A stretch of 41,670 nucleotides of DNA from an uncultured Slackia sp. (GCA_934661005.1 CAKUIK010000022.1:1-41670), one strand, 5' to 3'. Counted from the stretch's first letter, positions 23,609 through 31,904 are shown. Numbers and translations: made by a program. Notes: generated from the letters alone by a model not told the origin.

Positions 23609-23788
23609 TTACTCGGTCTCGATAACCTCGCGACCCTTGTAGTAGCCGCAGTTGCCGCACACGCGGTGGGGCAACTTGACCTCGCCGCACTGCGGGCACA
23701 CAGAGCGAGAGGGCATAGCGCAAACGTCATTAGCGCTACGACGGGAGTGGGTACGAGCACGACCGGTTTTTTGCTTAGGCACTGCCAT
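23609..23788 (-). CDS. rpmF: 50S ribosomal protein L32
   Basis: The 59-residue protein begins MAVPKQKTGRARTHSRR and carries the zinc-binding pattern CPQCGEVKLPHRVCGNCG (C+ form). The start ATG at 23788 is 11 nt from AGGAG; a GTG three codons upstream is closer to the ribosome-binding site but too close. It is first in the rpmF-plsX-rnc-smc unit and has its own promoter. The DUF177 gene normally next to it is displaced by the plus-strand gene at 24049-25035. Confidence 0.96.
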   Translation of the reverse strand: MAVPKQKTGRARTHSRRSANDVCAMPSRSVCPQCGEVKLPHRVCGNCGYYKGREVIETE

Positions 23789-23865
23789 GGTTGTCACTTC
23801 TCCTTATCGATCTCGGCCGACCTTCAGCCGAAACGCTTCAAATGCTTGAATTCAGACGAAAGCAG

Positions 23866-23894
23866 ATGATAGCAAAGCATCAGAGTGCATGCAA
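23866..23894 (-). promoter_or_regulatory. Promoter of rpmF
   Basis: Minus strand: TTGCAT, 17 bp, TATCAT. The -35 box is identical to those of the tRNA-Val and tRNA-Leu copy 1 promoters, fitting a strong growth-related promoter. Confidence 0.65.
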
Positions 23895-24048
23895 GCATAA
23901 AACACCACTTAGCATGGAATTTTAATGCTGCAGACCCAGATGGGCACAACTGCTTTCCGTACGGCAGTAAAGTATACGTCAGAAACTAAAGGCGCAAGGG
24001 CGAACACGAGCATTCCACACCTAAGGCGCACATCGAAAGGGGTCTCAC

Positions 24049-25035
24049 GTGGCCGAAAACCAGCATTCATGCGAAATCGCACCGGGCATTTTCCTTATTA
24101 AGGTTCCATTGCCCGAAAACCCACTGAAGCAATTGAATTCTTATTTGATTCTCGACGAAGACCGCCCCACGCTGGTTGATGTCGGCTTCAACCGCACCGA
24201 ATGCGAGCAGGTGCTGCGAGCGGCTCTCGACGACTTCGGCCTCGACTTCCAGGATATCGACGTGCTCGCGACCCACAGCCACCCCGACCACGTGGGCAAC
24301 CTCGATCGCATTTGGCGCCCAAGCATGCGTGTCTATGCGCATATGCATTCGTTCGAAGAGCCCCGCATCATGAACAAGCTGCAAAGCAGCACGTTTCTGC
24401 CCATCGTCGACGCGGTAACCCTGTGCGCGGAATCGCAGCGCCAGCCCTCACGCGCGTTCTCGACCGACCTTTCCGCCGTGAAGGGCGACTACCCCGTAAC
24501 CTATTTGAAGGATGGCGACATTTTCCGACGTGGAAACTACCGCTTCCAAGTCATCGAAACGCCCGGCCATCATATGACCCATATTTGCCTTTATGACGAA
24601 TCAGCGAAAATCATGCTTACGGGCGATCATGTGCTCGAGCGTATCACGCCGAATATTTCATCGTTCATGCTCGAAACCGACGAGCTGGGCGACTTCCTCA
24701 CGAGCTTGAAGAAGGTGCGCGACTACGACGTGAAGCTGGCTCTCCCCGGCCACGGCGAGCTCTTCAGCCAACTTGCCCGACGCGTCGACGAGCTCATCGC
24801 CCACCACGAGGCGCGCCTCGCCGAGATGGAAGACCTTGTGCGCGCTGGGCACCACGACATCATCGACATCACGAGCAACGCAAGCTGGAAGTATCCCAAT
24901 TGGGAGAGCTGGGCTATGGAGCAGAAGTTCTTCTCGCTCGGCGAAACCCTCGCCCACCTCGTGCATGCCGTGCATTGCGGAGCGATTCGCATGATCATTG
25001 AAGGCGAAGTCGTCGAATTCTACCTCGCGGAGTAG
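24049..25035 (+). CDS. Metallo-beta-lactamase-fold hydrolase, function unknown
   Basis: The 328-residue soluble protein has the MBL metal site: THSHPDHVGN (residues about 84-93), a later ETPGHHMTH histidine, LTGDHVL and LALPGHGE. The C-terminal part (about 235-328) is helical with SWKYPNWESWAMEQKFFSLGETLAHL, as in glyoxalase II-like MBL proteins that have a C-terminal winged-helix region. The substrate cannot be predicted. The start is GTG after AAAGGGG. It is one of only two complete plus-strand genes and sits between DUF177 and rpmF, which are usually adjacent. Its codon usage looks like that of its neighbours. Confidence 0.85.
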   Translation: MAENQHSCEIAPGIFLIKVPLPENPLKQLNSYLILDEDRPTLVDVGFNRTECEQVLRAALDDFGLDFQDIDVLATHSHPDHVGNLDRIWRPSMRVYAHMHSFEEPRIMNKLQSSTFLPIVDAVTLCAESQRQPSRAFSTDLSAVKGDYPVTYLKDGDIFRRGNYRFQVIETPGHHMTHICLYDESAKIMLTGDHVLERITPNISSFMLETDELGDFLTSLKKVRDYDVKLALPGHGELFSQLARRVDELIAHHEARLAEMEDLVRAGHHDIIDITSNASWKYPNWESWAMEQKFFSLGETLAHLVHAVHCGAIRMIIEGEVVEFYLAE

Positions 25036-25068
25036 AAAGTTCGCTCCCAGACACGAGCAAACTTGAGC

Positions 25069-25228
25069 GCGAGCGGTTCGGCCTTGCGGGAGCTTTCCTA
25101 AGGGCCGTCTGAGTTCATACTCGCCTTTTATTCAAAAATTAAACGAAGCCAGGTGAGCGCATAGTGAGCGCAGCGAACGGTAGCGAGCCGTGGCCTTGGG
25201 AAAGCTCCCGCAAGGCCGAACCGCTCGC
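25069..25228. repeat. Long inverted-repeat element D (family 1)
   Basis: The arms 25069-25102 and 25195-25228 pair over 34 bp with a single T/C difference (a G-U pair as RNA). The interior opens with GTCTGAGTTCATA as in element B (GTCTGCGTTCATA), passes an A/T-rich stretch, and contains the core GAAGCCAGGTGAGCGCATAG ... GGTAGCGAGCCGTGGCC. It lies between the convergent MBL-fold and DUF177 genes. Confidence 0.85.
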
Positions 25229-25239
25229 CCAGATATACG

Positions 25240-25265
25240 AAGAAGGACGCTGACGCGTCCTTCTT
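25240..25265. terminator. Bidirectional terminator between convergent genes
   Basis: AAGAAGGACGC pairs perfectly with GCGTCCTTCTT (11 bp, 4-nt loop). The plus strand continues with TCTAT and the minus strand with CGTAT. It serves both the plus-strand MBL-fold gene and the minus-strand DUF177 gene, whose stop is adjacent. Confidence 0.7.
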
Positions 25266-25266
25266 T

Positions 25267-25839
25267 CTATTCGAATTTGAAATTCTTAAGCGCGGCGAAT
25301 TGGCTCGGCTTGCCGGAATCGGTTCGCACGACGTCGTCTTCAACGGGCTTGCAATCGCACGGACCATCGTTGAGGTTCGCGCCGCATTGCGGGCACAACC
25401 CCTTGCAGCCTTCCTCGCACAGCGGCACATAAGGCAAATCGACCAGCACGGCAGCCTTTAAAATAGGCTCGAAATCGAGCTGGTTGGTTTCGGGAAGGTA
25501 ATCGAACTCGTCTTCATCCATATCTTCCGGAGCTTCCGATTCGCCCGGAATAATAAGGTATGCCTCGAGCTCGCCATTCACGTCGTATTCAACCTCATCG
25601 AGGCAGCGAGAGCACTCGGTTGCCACGACGCCGGTGATGGAGCCCGTAACAAGCAAGGCGCCGCCAACATTGCTCACAAAAGCATTCCACTGCATGGGGC
25701 TAACCGTTTTGTAATGGTCGGGACCGAAATCGAACTCGCCCATGTCATAGGTTCCCTCGAAAGAAGAGCTCTCCGCCGGGGCGAAGAGCTCTGCAGGAAC
25801 GTCTATGACCAGCGGATTATTTTCCACGGTCGCAGCCAT
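25267..25839 (-). CDS. DUF177 (YceD-like) protein
   Basis: The 190-residue acidic protein has the YceD layout: an N-terminal beta-rich region, CSRCLDEVEYDVNGELEAYL, and a C-terminal cysteine cluster CEEGCKGLCPQCG with CDCK that probably binds zinc. In plants and bacteria the family has been linked to 23S rRNA accumulation. It overlaps the preceding sepIVA-like gene by one base (TAATG), so the two are translationally coupled. rpmF, its usual partner, lies beyond the inserted MBL-fold gene. Confidence 0.88.
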   Translation of the reverse strand: MAATVENNPLVIDVPAELFAPAESSSFEGTYDMGEFDFGPDHYKTVSPMQWNAFVSNVGGALLVTGSITGVVATECSRCLDEVEYDVNGELEAYLIIPGESEAPEDMDEDEFDYLPETNQLDFEPILKAAVLVDLPYVPLCEEGCKGLCPQCGANLNDGPCDCKPVEDDVVRTDSGKPSQFAALKNFKFE

Positions 25840-26306
25840 TAGCGGCCGATTCCCTGGTTGTTCAAGCGATCGCGGCAACGGCGGACGCTCGTGATAAGCG
25901 TATCAAGGCTCTGCTCAACGTGGCCAAAGACCTCGTCGGCATAATCTTCGGCACCAGCGCGCGTCTGACGCTCGAGCTCGCGGGCGTCAGCCATAATGGT
26001 GTCGGCCTGCTGCTGTGCGATGCGCACGATTTCCTGCTCGCTTGCAATCGTCATAGCCTGGCTGCGAGCATCTTCAATGAGGCGAGAGCTTTCGGCTTCC
26101 GCATCGTCAAGAAGGCTCTGGCGTTCGCGAACGATTTGACGCGCCTGAGCGAATTCGCCCGGGAACGTATCGCGAATTTCGTCCATAATTTCAAAAGCCG
26201 CGGTGATATCGACCTGACGAAGATTGCTCTTGCCGAACACCGGTTTCGAATCCTCAAGAAGGATAGAGAGTTCCTCAATGAGACCGAGAACTCCTGTTTC
26301 GTCCAT
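25839..26306 (-). CDS. SepIVA/DivIVA-like coiled-coil protein
   Basis: The 155-residue product is almost entirely charged alpha-helix, with IMDEIRDTFPGEFAQARQIV followed by a coiled coil of SLLDDAEAESSRLIEDARSQ type to the C-terminus. There are no catalytic motifs and no signal peptide. The order coaD, this gene, DUF177 matches the mycobacterial setting of the septal regulator SepIVA, a DivIVA-domain protein; that assignment is by synteny and appearance, not by a clear signature. The start MDETGVLGL at 26306 follows AAAGGGA. An ATP-synthase b/E-like coiled coil would look similar. Confidence 0.6.
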   Translation of the reverse strand: MDETGVLGLIEELSILLEDSKPVFGKSNLRQVDITAAFEIMDEIRDTFPGEFAQARQIVRERQSLLDDAEAESSRLIEDARSQAMTIASEQEIVRIAQQQADTIMADARELERQTRAGAEDYADEVFGHVEQSLDTLITSVRRCRDRLNNQGIGR

Positions 26307-26388
26307 TGCATCCCTTTCATGCCTGCTGCGTATATGCTGCATTTCAATAAACTGCGGAAGGCCGCAGGTTGCTTCCATTGCAATCGAT

Positions 26389-26417
26389 AAGATACTTGGC
26401 ACCTTATCGCAAGTCAA
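26389..26417 (-). promoter_or_regulatory. Promoter of sepIVA-like/DUF177, overlapped by an inverted repeat
   Basis: Minus strand: TTGACT, 17 bp, TATCTT. An inverted repeat CGATAAG-N11-CTTATCG (26385-26409) spans the -10 box and spacer, a plausible operator. A small hairpin CTGCGG/CCGCAG (26352-26367) lies in the leader. Confidence 0.6.
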
Positions 26418-26423
26418 ACTATT

Positions 26424-26903
26424 CTAGCATGAAAAACGCGCGCGAAGAGCTTTCTCCACACCAGGCGTCACAAGCTCAGAAATATTGCCATGGAACGAGG
26501 CGATTTCACGCACGATGGAGCTCGACAGATACATATACTGCGGCGGGGACATGATGAACACAGTCTCGATGGAGTCGTTCAGGCGATAATTCGCCGCCGT
26601 CATTTGGAATTCGTACTCGAAGTCGGTAATGGCGCGCAAGCCCTTCACCACGAATTTGCAGTCGATTTCCTCGGCGAAATGCACGAGCAAATCGTCAAAA
26701 CCCACGACGGAAACGTTGCCCAAATGTGCCGTGGCTTCCTGAGCGAGCGCAACGCGCTCCTCAAGCGTGAACAGCGGGCGCTTCTTGTCGCTTTTCGCAA
26801 CGCCCACAATAACCTCGTCGAACATCTGAGATGCACGAGCGATAACATCGATATGGCCATTGGTAATAGGGTCAAACGTACCCGGCACCAACGCTCTTCT
26901 CAC
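26424..26903 (-). CDS. coaD: Pantetheine-phosphate adenylyltransferase
   Basis: CoaD adenylates 4'-phosphopantetheine to dephospho-CoA. The 159-residue protein has the nucleotidyltransferase motif GTFDPITNGH near the N-terminus, VVKGLRAITDFEYE, and YLSSSIVREIA near the C-terminus. The start is GTG at 26903 after AAGGAGG. It lies 42 bp after rsmD, the common rsmD-coaD pairing. Confidence 0.97.
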   Translation of the reverse strand: MRRALVPGTFDPITNGHIDVIARASQMFDEVIVGVAKSDKKRPLFTLEERVALAQEATAHLGNVSVVGFDDLLVHFAEEIDCKFVVKGLRAITDFEYEFQMTAANYRLNDSIETVFIMSPPQYMYLSSSIVREIASFHGNISELVTPGVEKALRARFSC

Positions 26904-26945
26904 GATAATCCTCCTTATATGGGAAACGCATTCCCCTCTGCTGCA

Positions 26946-27545
26946 TTACTCCGCAGACTCAGCGTCTTCCTGAAACGAAAACAGCACGAAGCCGACCTTG
27001 GATTTACCAAAAATCTTGTTCGCATGAATCTCAACGGGCTCGCCCGTTTGCTCGATGAAGCCAGCTACGTCAACCTTCGAGTGGTGCTCGTAGGTTATCA
27101 CCGCATCGGACGCGAGCATACCACGCCCGCGTAGGGTTTGGACGAACGCCCAAACTTCTTCGGTAGGATACGCGTACGGAGGGTCCAAAATCACGATGTC
27201 GAAAGGCTCGCCATACACGGGCGGCGTCGCAAGCACGTCAGCCTGGCGAACGCGCGCGCGTTCCTGCGAAAGCTTCAACATGTCGATATTGGCACGCAGA
27301 GCCGCAAGGGCCTCCTTGTCGCGCTCAAAAAATACCGCCGATTCGGCACCACGGGAGAGGCATTCGATGCCAAGGGCGCCGCTGCCCGCAAACGCATCGA
27401 GCACATGGGCGCCCTCAAGCGAGCCATATGCCGAAATCAACGAGCTTATGAACGATTCCTTCACGCGATCGGTGGTAGGACGCGTGTCCATTCCCATGGG
27501 GGCTTTAAGGTTTCTGCCCTTGAAATCTCCTGCGATAACCCTCAT
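26946..27545 (-). CDS. rsmD: 16S rRNA (guanine(966)-N2)-methyltransferase
   Basis: The 199-residue SAM-dependent methyltransferase begins MRVIAGDFKGRNLKAP, has the SAM loop VLDAFAGSGALGIE and catalytic DPPYAYP. It modifies G966 of 16S rRNA during 30S assembly. The start overlaps the recG stop by 4 nt, with AAGGAGG inside the recG end. Confidence 0.96.
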   Translation of the reverse strand: MRVIAGDFKGRNLKAPMGMDTRPTTDRVKESFISSLISAYGSLEGAHVLDAFAGSGALGIECLSRGAESAVFFERDKEALAALRANIDMLKLSQERARVRQADVLATPPVYGEPFDIVILDPPYAYPTEEVWAFVQTLRGRGMLASDAVITYEHHSKVDVAGFIEQTGEPVEIHANKIFGKSKVGFVLFSFQEDAESAE

Positions 27546-29767
27546 CGCATGCCTCCTTTTCTCGCGGCATTCGTCTTTCGCTGCGCTTCGGCGGCGAAAA
27601 CCGCGTCCACCTCGCGCAGATAGAGCTTCGATTCGAGCGTGTTCGCACGAACCTGCGTTTCCATATAATCACGCGCATCGGCATGAGCCGCTTCGATTAC
27701 CGCACCGTCGCGAACCACGTTCACGAGTTTGAGCACCGAAGCGCCATGCTGGCGATTGCCTAAAATATCGCCTTCGCGGCGAAGTGACAAGTCGTATTCG
27801 GCAAGCTTGAAGCCATCCTCGGTTTTCTCCATGGCCGAGAGCCGCTCGCACGCCGCTTTATCGCCTGTGGCCGAAATCAAGCACATAAAGCCCGGCTTCT
27901 CGCCACGGCCCACGCGTCCGCGCAGCTGATGAAGCTGAGAAAGGCCGAATTTATCGGCATCTTCCACAATCATCACCGTCGCATTGGGAACGTCGACGCC
28001 GACTTCGATGACCGTCGTGCTCACGAGCACGTCGATCTCGCCTGCGCGGAAGCGCTCCATGACCTCGCGTTTCGCGGTAGCCTTCATGCGGCCGTGAAGC
28101 AAGCCCACCTTGTATGCCGAAAACGTTTTCGCCTGCAGAAATTTCGCCTGGGCTTCAGCCGCCTTCGCATCGTCGCCGGAAAAATCGTCGAACGAATCGA
28201 TGTAGACCGGTTCGTCCTGCTCGCTGGCGGTTCCAGAATAGCCGAAGCGCGCGCGATCTTTCGGGCGCGGGCCCGAAGACGGCGCCGACTCACTCGCCTG
28301 AGAGCCGACCAGGGGGCACACGATATAGGCCTGCTCTCCCCTCTTGCACGCCTCGAGCGCCACATCGTAGGCGCGACCGCGTTCGCGGAAGTCGTACACC
28401 TTCGTAGTGCGCGGCGGGCGCTCAAAGGGAACCTCGCGCAAATACGACTGCGTCATTGAGCCGTACAACGCAAGGGCGAGCGTGCGCGGAATAGGCGTCG
28501 CCGTCATTTCGAGCACGTCGCATGCGACCCCCTTCGCCATTAGGGCTTCTCGCTGATCGACGCCGAAACGCTGTTCTTCGTCAATCACCACAAGGCCGCA
28601 ATCGTGGCACGTTACATCGGCCGTGAGCAGTGCGTGAGTGCCGAAGCATACGGAAATCGAACCCGAGGCCAGGCCTTCAAGAATCGCCTCGCGCTCTGCA
28701 GCGGGCGTCGAACCCGTAAGCTTCGACCACGTCACGCCCGATTTTTCAAGCAGCGGCCCTAAAGCTTGGGCATATTGGTCGACGAGCACTTCGGTCGGGC
28801 CCATCATAAGGGCCTGCTCGCCCGAGTCGGCCGTCATGGCGAGCGCGAAGGCCGCAACCATGGTTTTGCCCGTTCCCACATCGCCTAAAAGCATGTGCCG
28901 CATGCGCTCGGGCGCCGCCATACGCCGCGCGATATCGTCAATCGCGCTCTGCTGGTCGGCGGTAAGCGCAAACGGCACGTTTTCCGCAAGCGCCTTACGG
29001 GCTGCGCCGTCGACAGCATGCGTGCGAGCAGGCGCATCGCCCAATTCCGCCTGCGCCTGCCGCATCAAATGCACTTCGAGCGCGAGCACTTCCTCATATA
29101 CCAAACGGCGGCGCGCCTGGGCCTGTTCGGCCATATCAACGGGAAAATGAATCGCGCGCAGGACCTCGGCGCGCGGCATGAGGCGATACTTTGCGCGAAG
29201 CGAAGCCGGAAGCGGGTCGTACACGCGCCCAAGCTGAGCCAAGGCGCCACGCACGATGCGGCGCATTTGCCCCTGGGGCACCTTTTCGGAAGCAGCATGC
29301 ACGGGAATCACCTGACCCGTAACCTCTTCGACGTTGTCGCCATCGACTTTATCGAGGAAAGGCATGGTCATGCGCAAAAAGCCGTAATTGAATTCAACCT
29401 TGCCTGCAACGCTCACACGCATGCCGGGAGTAAGCGTTTTCACAAGCCATGGCTGCTTGAAAAACGTCACGATAAGCGTGCCCGTGCCATCGACGAGTGT
29501 CACCTCTACCAAGTCGAACTTCGGCTTGGGGCGTTTGAGCACAGCCTCGTGCACCGTGGCCACGATAGTGGCGTTTTCGCCAATGCGCGCCTGGCCAATG
29601 GTGCAAATGGTGGACATATCCAAATAACGCTTCGGGTAATGCGAAAGCACGCCGCGAATCGTCGTGGCACCAAAACGCGACAAAGCCGCCGCCCTGCCCG
29701 ACGAAACACCCGGGATAGAAGTCACGGGTGCGTCGAGAGCCAGGGTGGCGGCCAAGCGGTCAGACAT
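27542..29767 (-). CDS. recG: ATP-dependent DNA helicase RecG
   Basis: RecG remodels stalled replication forks and branched DNA. The 741-residue protein has an N-terminal wedge/OB domain (about 55-180), Walker A LLGDVGTGKTMVA, Walker B VIDEEQRFGV, TATPIPRTL, and helicase motifs V and VI (EVGVDVPNAT, QLRGRVGRGEKPG). A low-complexity insert (ASESAPSSGPRPKD to about FDDFSGDDAKAAEAQ) lies between the two RecA-like lobes. No good ribosome-binding site is seen before the ATG, 15 nt after fakA. Confidence 0.95.
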   Translation of the reverse strand: MSDRLAATLALDAPVTSIPGVSSGRAAALSRFGATTIRGVLSHYPKRYLDMSTICTIGQARIGENATIVATVHEAVLKRPKPKFDLVEVTLVDGTGTLIVTFFKQPWLVKTLTPGMRVSVAGKVEFNYGFLRMTMPFLDKVDGDNVEEVTGQVIPVHAASEKVPQGQMRRIVRGALAQLGRVYDPLPASLRAKYRLMPRAEVLRAIHFPVDMAEQAQARRRLVYEEVLALEVHLMRQAQAELGDAPARTHAVDGAARKALAENVPFALTADQQSAIDDIARRMAAPERMRHMLLGDVGTGKTMVAAFALAMTADSGEQALMMGPTEVLVDQYAQALGPLLEKSGVTWSKLTGSTPAAEREAILEGLASGSISVCFGTHALLTADVTCHDCGLVVIDEEQRFGVDQREALMAKGVACDVLEMTATPIPRTLALALYGSMTQSYLREVPFERPPRTTKVYDFRERGRAYDVALEACKRGEQAYIVCPLVGSQASESAPSSGPRPKDRARFGYSGTASEQDEPVYIDSFDDFSGDDAKAAEAQAKFLQAKTFSAYKVGLLHGRMKATAKREVMERFRAGEIDVLVSTTVIEVGVDVPNATVMIVEDADKFGLSQLHQLRGRVGRGEKPGFMCLISATGDKAACERLSAMEKTEDGFKLAEYDLSLRREGDILGNRQHGASVLKLVNVVRDGAVIEAAHADARDYMETQVRANTLESKLYLREVDAVFAAEAQRKTNAARKGGMR

Positions 29768-29782
29768 GATGCAATTATGGCG

Positions 29783-31420
29783 TTACTCGAGCGAGAACAC
29801 GACGGGATAGAGAGCCTGCTCGCCGCGATGCGGGTCGATCTCGAGGTCTTCGAAGGCCTCTTCGATGCGCGCAACCAGGGCGTCTAGATCGTCGTCGCTG
29901 AAGTCTTCGCCAGCGAGAATAGTCATGGTGTCGGCGTCGTCGGCCTCCATGGTTTCAAGAAGGGCGAGCACAACGTCGGAAACGTCGCTGCCAACGGCCT
30001 CGATGGAGCCATCGGCAATGCCAATGACGTCGCCATCTTTAATGGGATTGCCATGAGCATCTTTCGAATCTTTGATGGCATGCGTGACTTCGCCAGTCTT
30101 GACCTCGGCAAATGCCTCAGCCATAGCCTCTGCGTTTTCCTCAAGCGAAGCCTCGGCATCAAAGCCGAACATCGCGGAGAATGCCTGCGGCACGCTCGTG
30201 GTGGCCACAACCGCGCACGGCTTCTCGGAAACCTCAACGCAGGCCTGGGCAGCCATGATGATGTTCTTGTTGTTCGGCAGAATAACAACCGCGTCAGCGT
30301 TGACCTTATTCACGGCCTCAAGAATATCGGCCGTGGACGGATTCATGGTTTGGCCGCCGGAAATAACGACATCGACGCCAAGGGATTCGAGGATCTTCGC
30401 GGTGCCGGAGCCGGGAGCCACGGCAACAACGCCGAGCGGCTTGTGCTCGGCCTCGAGCTCGGCCTCGATTTTCTCGTTGCGCTCGTCGCTTTGCAGCTTC
30501 ATGTTGTGAACATGCACTTCAGAGATTTGGCAGTCGTGCGTAAGGAACCAGCCCAGAACTTGATCGGGGCGGTTGGAGTGCACGTGCACTTTAAAATTGG
30601 GGTGCATGCCGACCATGAGGTCGCAATCGCCCATAGTGGGCAGGAAATCCTTGGCCGCATCGACATCGACCGTATTGGAATGCACGAGGAACTCGGTGCA
30701 ATAGCGGTATGCAGAATCGACATCCCAGTCGTCGATCTGCTCGATTTCGGCCTTCGGAGCGGGACGAGACATCGCGAGCGCATCGCCGGCGAAGCCTTCC
30801 TTGCCCGTAAGGGTTGCCGCGAATGCGTCAATGAGAATGGCCAGGCCAAAGCCGCCAGCGTCGACCACGCCGTTCTCTTTCAGAACGGGCAGGAACTCGG
30901 GCGTGCGCTGCACCGATTCATATGCGCCGTTCACGATGAAATCGAGCGCTTCTTCAGTGCTGAGCTTCTTCTTGCGAGCCTTCTTCGCAGCAGCTGCGGT
31001 GTCTTTGATGACGGTGAGAATGGTGCCCTCGACCGGCTTGCGCACAGCCTGGAACGCCACTTCGGTTGCGCGAGCGAAGCAAGAGTCGAGAGAAGCGGTC
31101 GTGATGCCCTCTTCCTCGTAGCCTTCGAAGCCTTCGCACAAGCCGCGCAGAATCTGCGACGTAATAACGCCAGAGTTGCCGCGGGCACCCATGAGCGCGC
31201 CCGTGGTGATGGTCTTGCGAATCTCGGCGCTCGATGCGCCAATGGGAAGCTTCGCAAGGTTGTCGACGACCATTTGCATGGTGAGCGACATGTTCGTGCC
31301 GGTGTCGCCATCGGGCACGGGGAACACATTGAGGCGATTGACCTCGTCTTTGCGATCGGAAAGCGCCTTCTGGGCGGCCGCGATCGCGTTCAGAACTTCA
31401 TGCGTAGAATAGTTGCTCAT
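29783..31420 (-). CDS. fakA: Fatty acid kinase catalytic subunit FakA-like (DAK phosphatase family)
   Basis: In Gram-positives FakA phosphorylates FakB-bound fatty acids for phospholipid synthesis. Residues about 8-200 form a DhaL-like ATP domain with NVFPVPDGDTGTNM and ARGNSGVITSQILRG. The remainder (about 245-545) is the FakA middle and C-terminal region, ending EDLEIDPHRGEQALYPVVFSLE. The 545-residue length fits the family. The start at 31420 has GAGGAG about 13 nt upstream, a long spacing. It follows asp23 as in Firmicutes; no fakB (DegV) is in the window. Confidence 0.88.
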   Translation of the reverse strand: MSNYSTHEVLNAIAAAQKALSDRKDEVNRLNVFPVPDGDTGTNMSLTMQMVVDNLAKLPIGASSAEIRKTITTGALMGARGNSGVITSQILRGLCEGFEGYEEEGITTASLDSCFARATEVAFQAVRKPVEGTILTVIKDTAAAAKKARKKKLSTEEALDFIVNGAYESVQRTPEFLPVLKENGVVDAGGFGLAILIDAFAATLTGKEGFAGDALAMSRPAPKAEIEQIDDWDVDSAYRYCTEFLVHSNTVDVDAAKDFLPTMGDCDLMVGMHPNFKVHVHSNRPDQVLGWFLTHDCQISEVHVHNMKLQSDERNEKIEAELEAEHKPLGVVAVAPGSGTAKILESLGVDVVISGGQTMNPSTADILEAVNKVNADAVVILPNNKNIIMAAQACVEVSEKPCAVVATTSVPQAFSAMFGFDAEASLEENAEAMAEAFAEVKTGEVTHAIKDSKDAHGNPIKDGDVIGIADGSIEAVGSDVSDVVLALLETMEADDADTMTILAGEDFSDDDLDALVARIEEAFEDLEIDPHRGEQALYPVVFSLE

Positions 31421-31459
31421 ATTAGGTGGTGTCTCCTCGGTGACCTTTCGCAAAGCTCG

Positions 31460-31807
31460 CTATTTGCGAACTTTGATGCCCTGAACGTGCACTTCAATGC
31501 CATCGAGCGGCACCTGCGCAAACTCGTTGAGCACATAGGTAACGTTGTCGATGAGGTTCTGCGAAACGACGGTGATGTTGGTGCCGTATTCGATAACCAC
31601 ATACAGATCGACATGAATGCCAGCCTCGCGGGGCGTTACGATAACGCCGCGGCGCAGGCGGTTGGCGGGAAGAATCTTCGCGATGCCGTCCTGCAAAGAG
31701 GGGGCGGCCATGCCAACGACGCCGTAGCAGCCGAGGGCGGCGGTACCAGCGAGGTCGGCAAGCACGTCGTTGGATACGTGAAGATTGCCGGAAATCTTTT
31801 GCGTCAT
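31460..31807 (-). CDS. Asp23/Gls24 family envelope protein
   Basis: The 115-residue protein has the Asp23 pattern: ISGNLHVSNDVLADLAGTAA, CYGVVGMA, a GVIVTPREAGIHVDLYVVIEYGTNI strand pair, and the C-terminal IEVHVQGIKVRK. Family members form membrane-associated layers or envelope-stress proteins. The start MTQKISG at 31807 follows AAAGGA. asp23 directly upstream of fakA is a recurrent pairing. Confidence 0.9.
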   Translation of the reverse strand: MTQKISGNLHVSNDVLADLAGTAALGCYGVVGMAAPSLQDGIAKILPANRLRRGVIVTPREAGIHVDLYVVIEYGTNITVVSQNLIDNVTYVLNEFAQVPLDGIEVHVQGIKVRK

Positions 31808-31844
31808 GAAATCGTCCTTTCCCACGACTGCGAGACAAACATTA

Positions 31845-31874
31845 AGTATACCCGTTTCCACGCAGGCGCGGTAA
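31845..31874 (-). promoter_or_regulatory. Promoter of asp23-fakA
   Basis: Minus strand: TTACCG, 18 bp, TATACT, about 37 nt before the asp23 start. It abuts the palindrome at 31875-31893. Confidence 0.5.
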
Positions 31875-31893
31875 TACTTTGATACTCAAAGTA
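31875..31893. promoter_or_regulatory. Palindromic operator candidate, FabT-like (TTTGA-N3-TCAAA)
   Basis: TACTTTGA-TAC-TCAAAGTA is a perfect 8-bp inverted repeat with a 3-nt centre, directly upstream of the -35 box of asp23-fakA. The TTTGA-N3-TCAAA core matches the published form of sites bound by FabT-type MarR regulators of fatty acid synthesis. Since the operon encodes a fatty acid kinase homologue, lipid-responsive control is a reasonable inference, but the regulator is not in the window. Confidence 0.5.
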
Positions 31894-31904
31894 CTCTTGC
31901 ACAC

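Noticed and set aside
23837..23852. TTCAA-ATGC-TTGAA near the rpmF promoter as a second FabT-like site
   Set aside because: The half-sites are in the opposite order (TCAA...TTGA) from TTTGA-N3-TCAAA and the match is short.
9805..25228. Family 1 hairpins as integron attC sites or miniature transposons
   Set aside because: attC sites and MITEs keep conserved ends; here the ends are unrelated between copies and the middle is conserved. No integrase, cassette order or flanking target duplication is visible.
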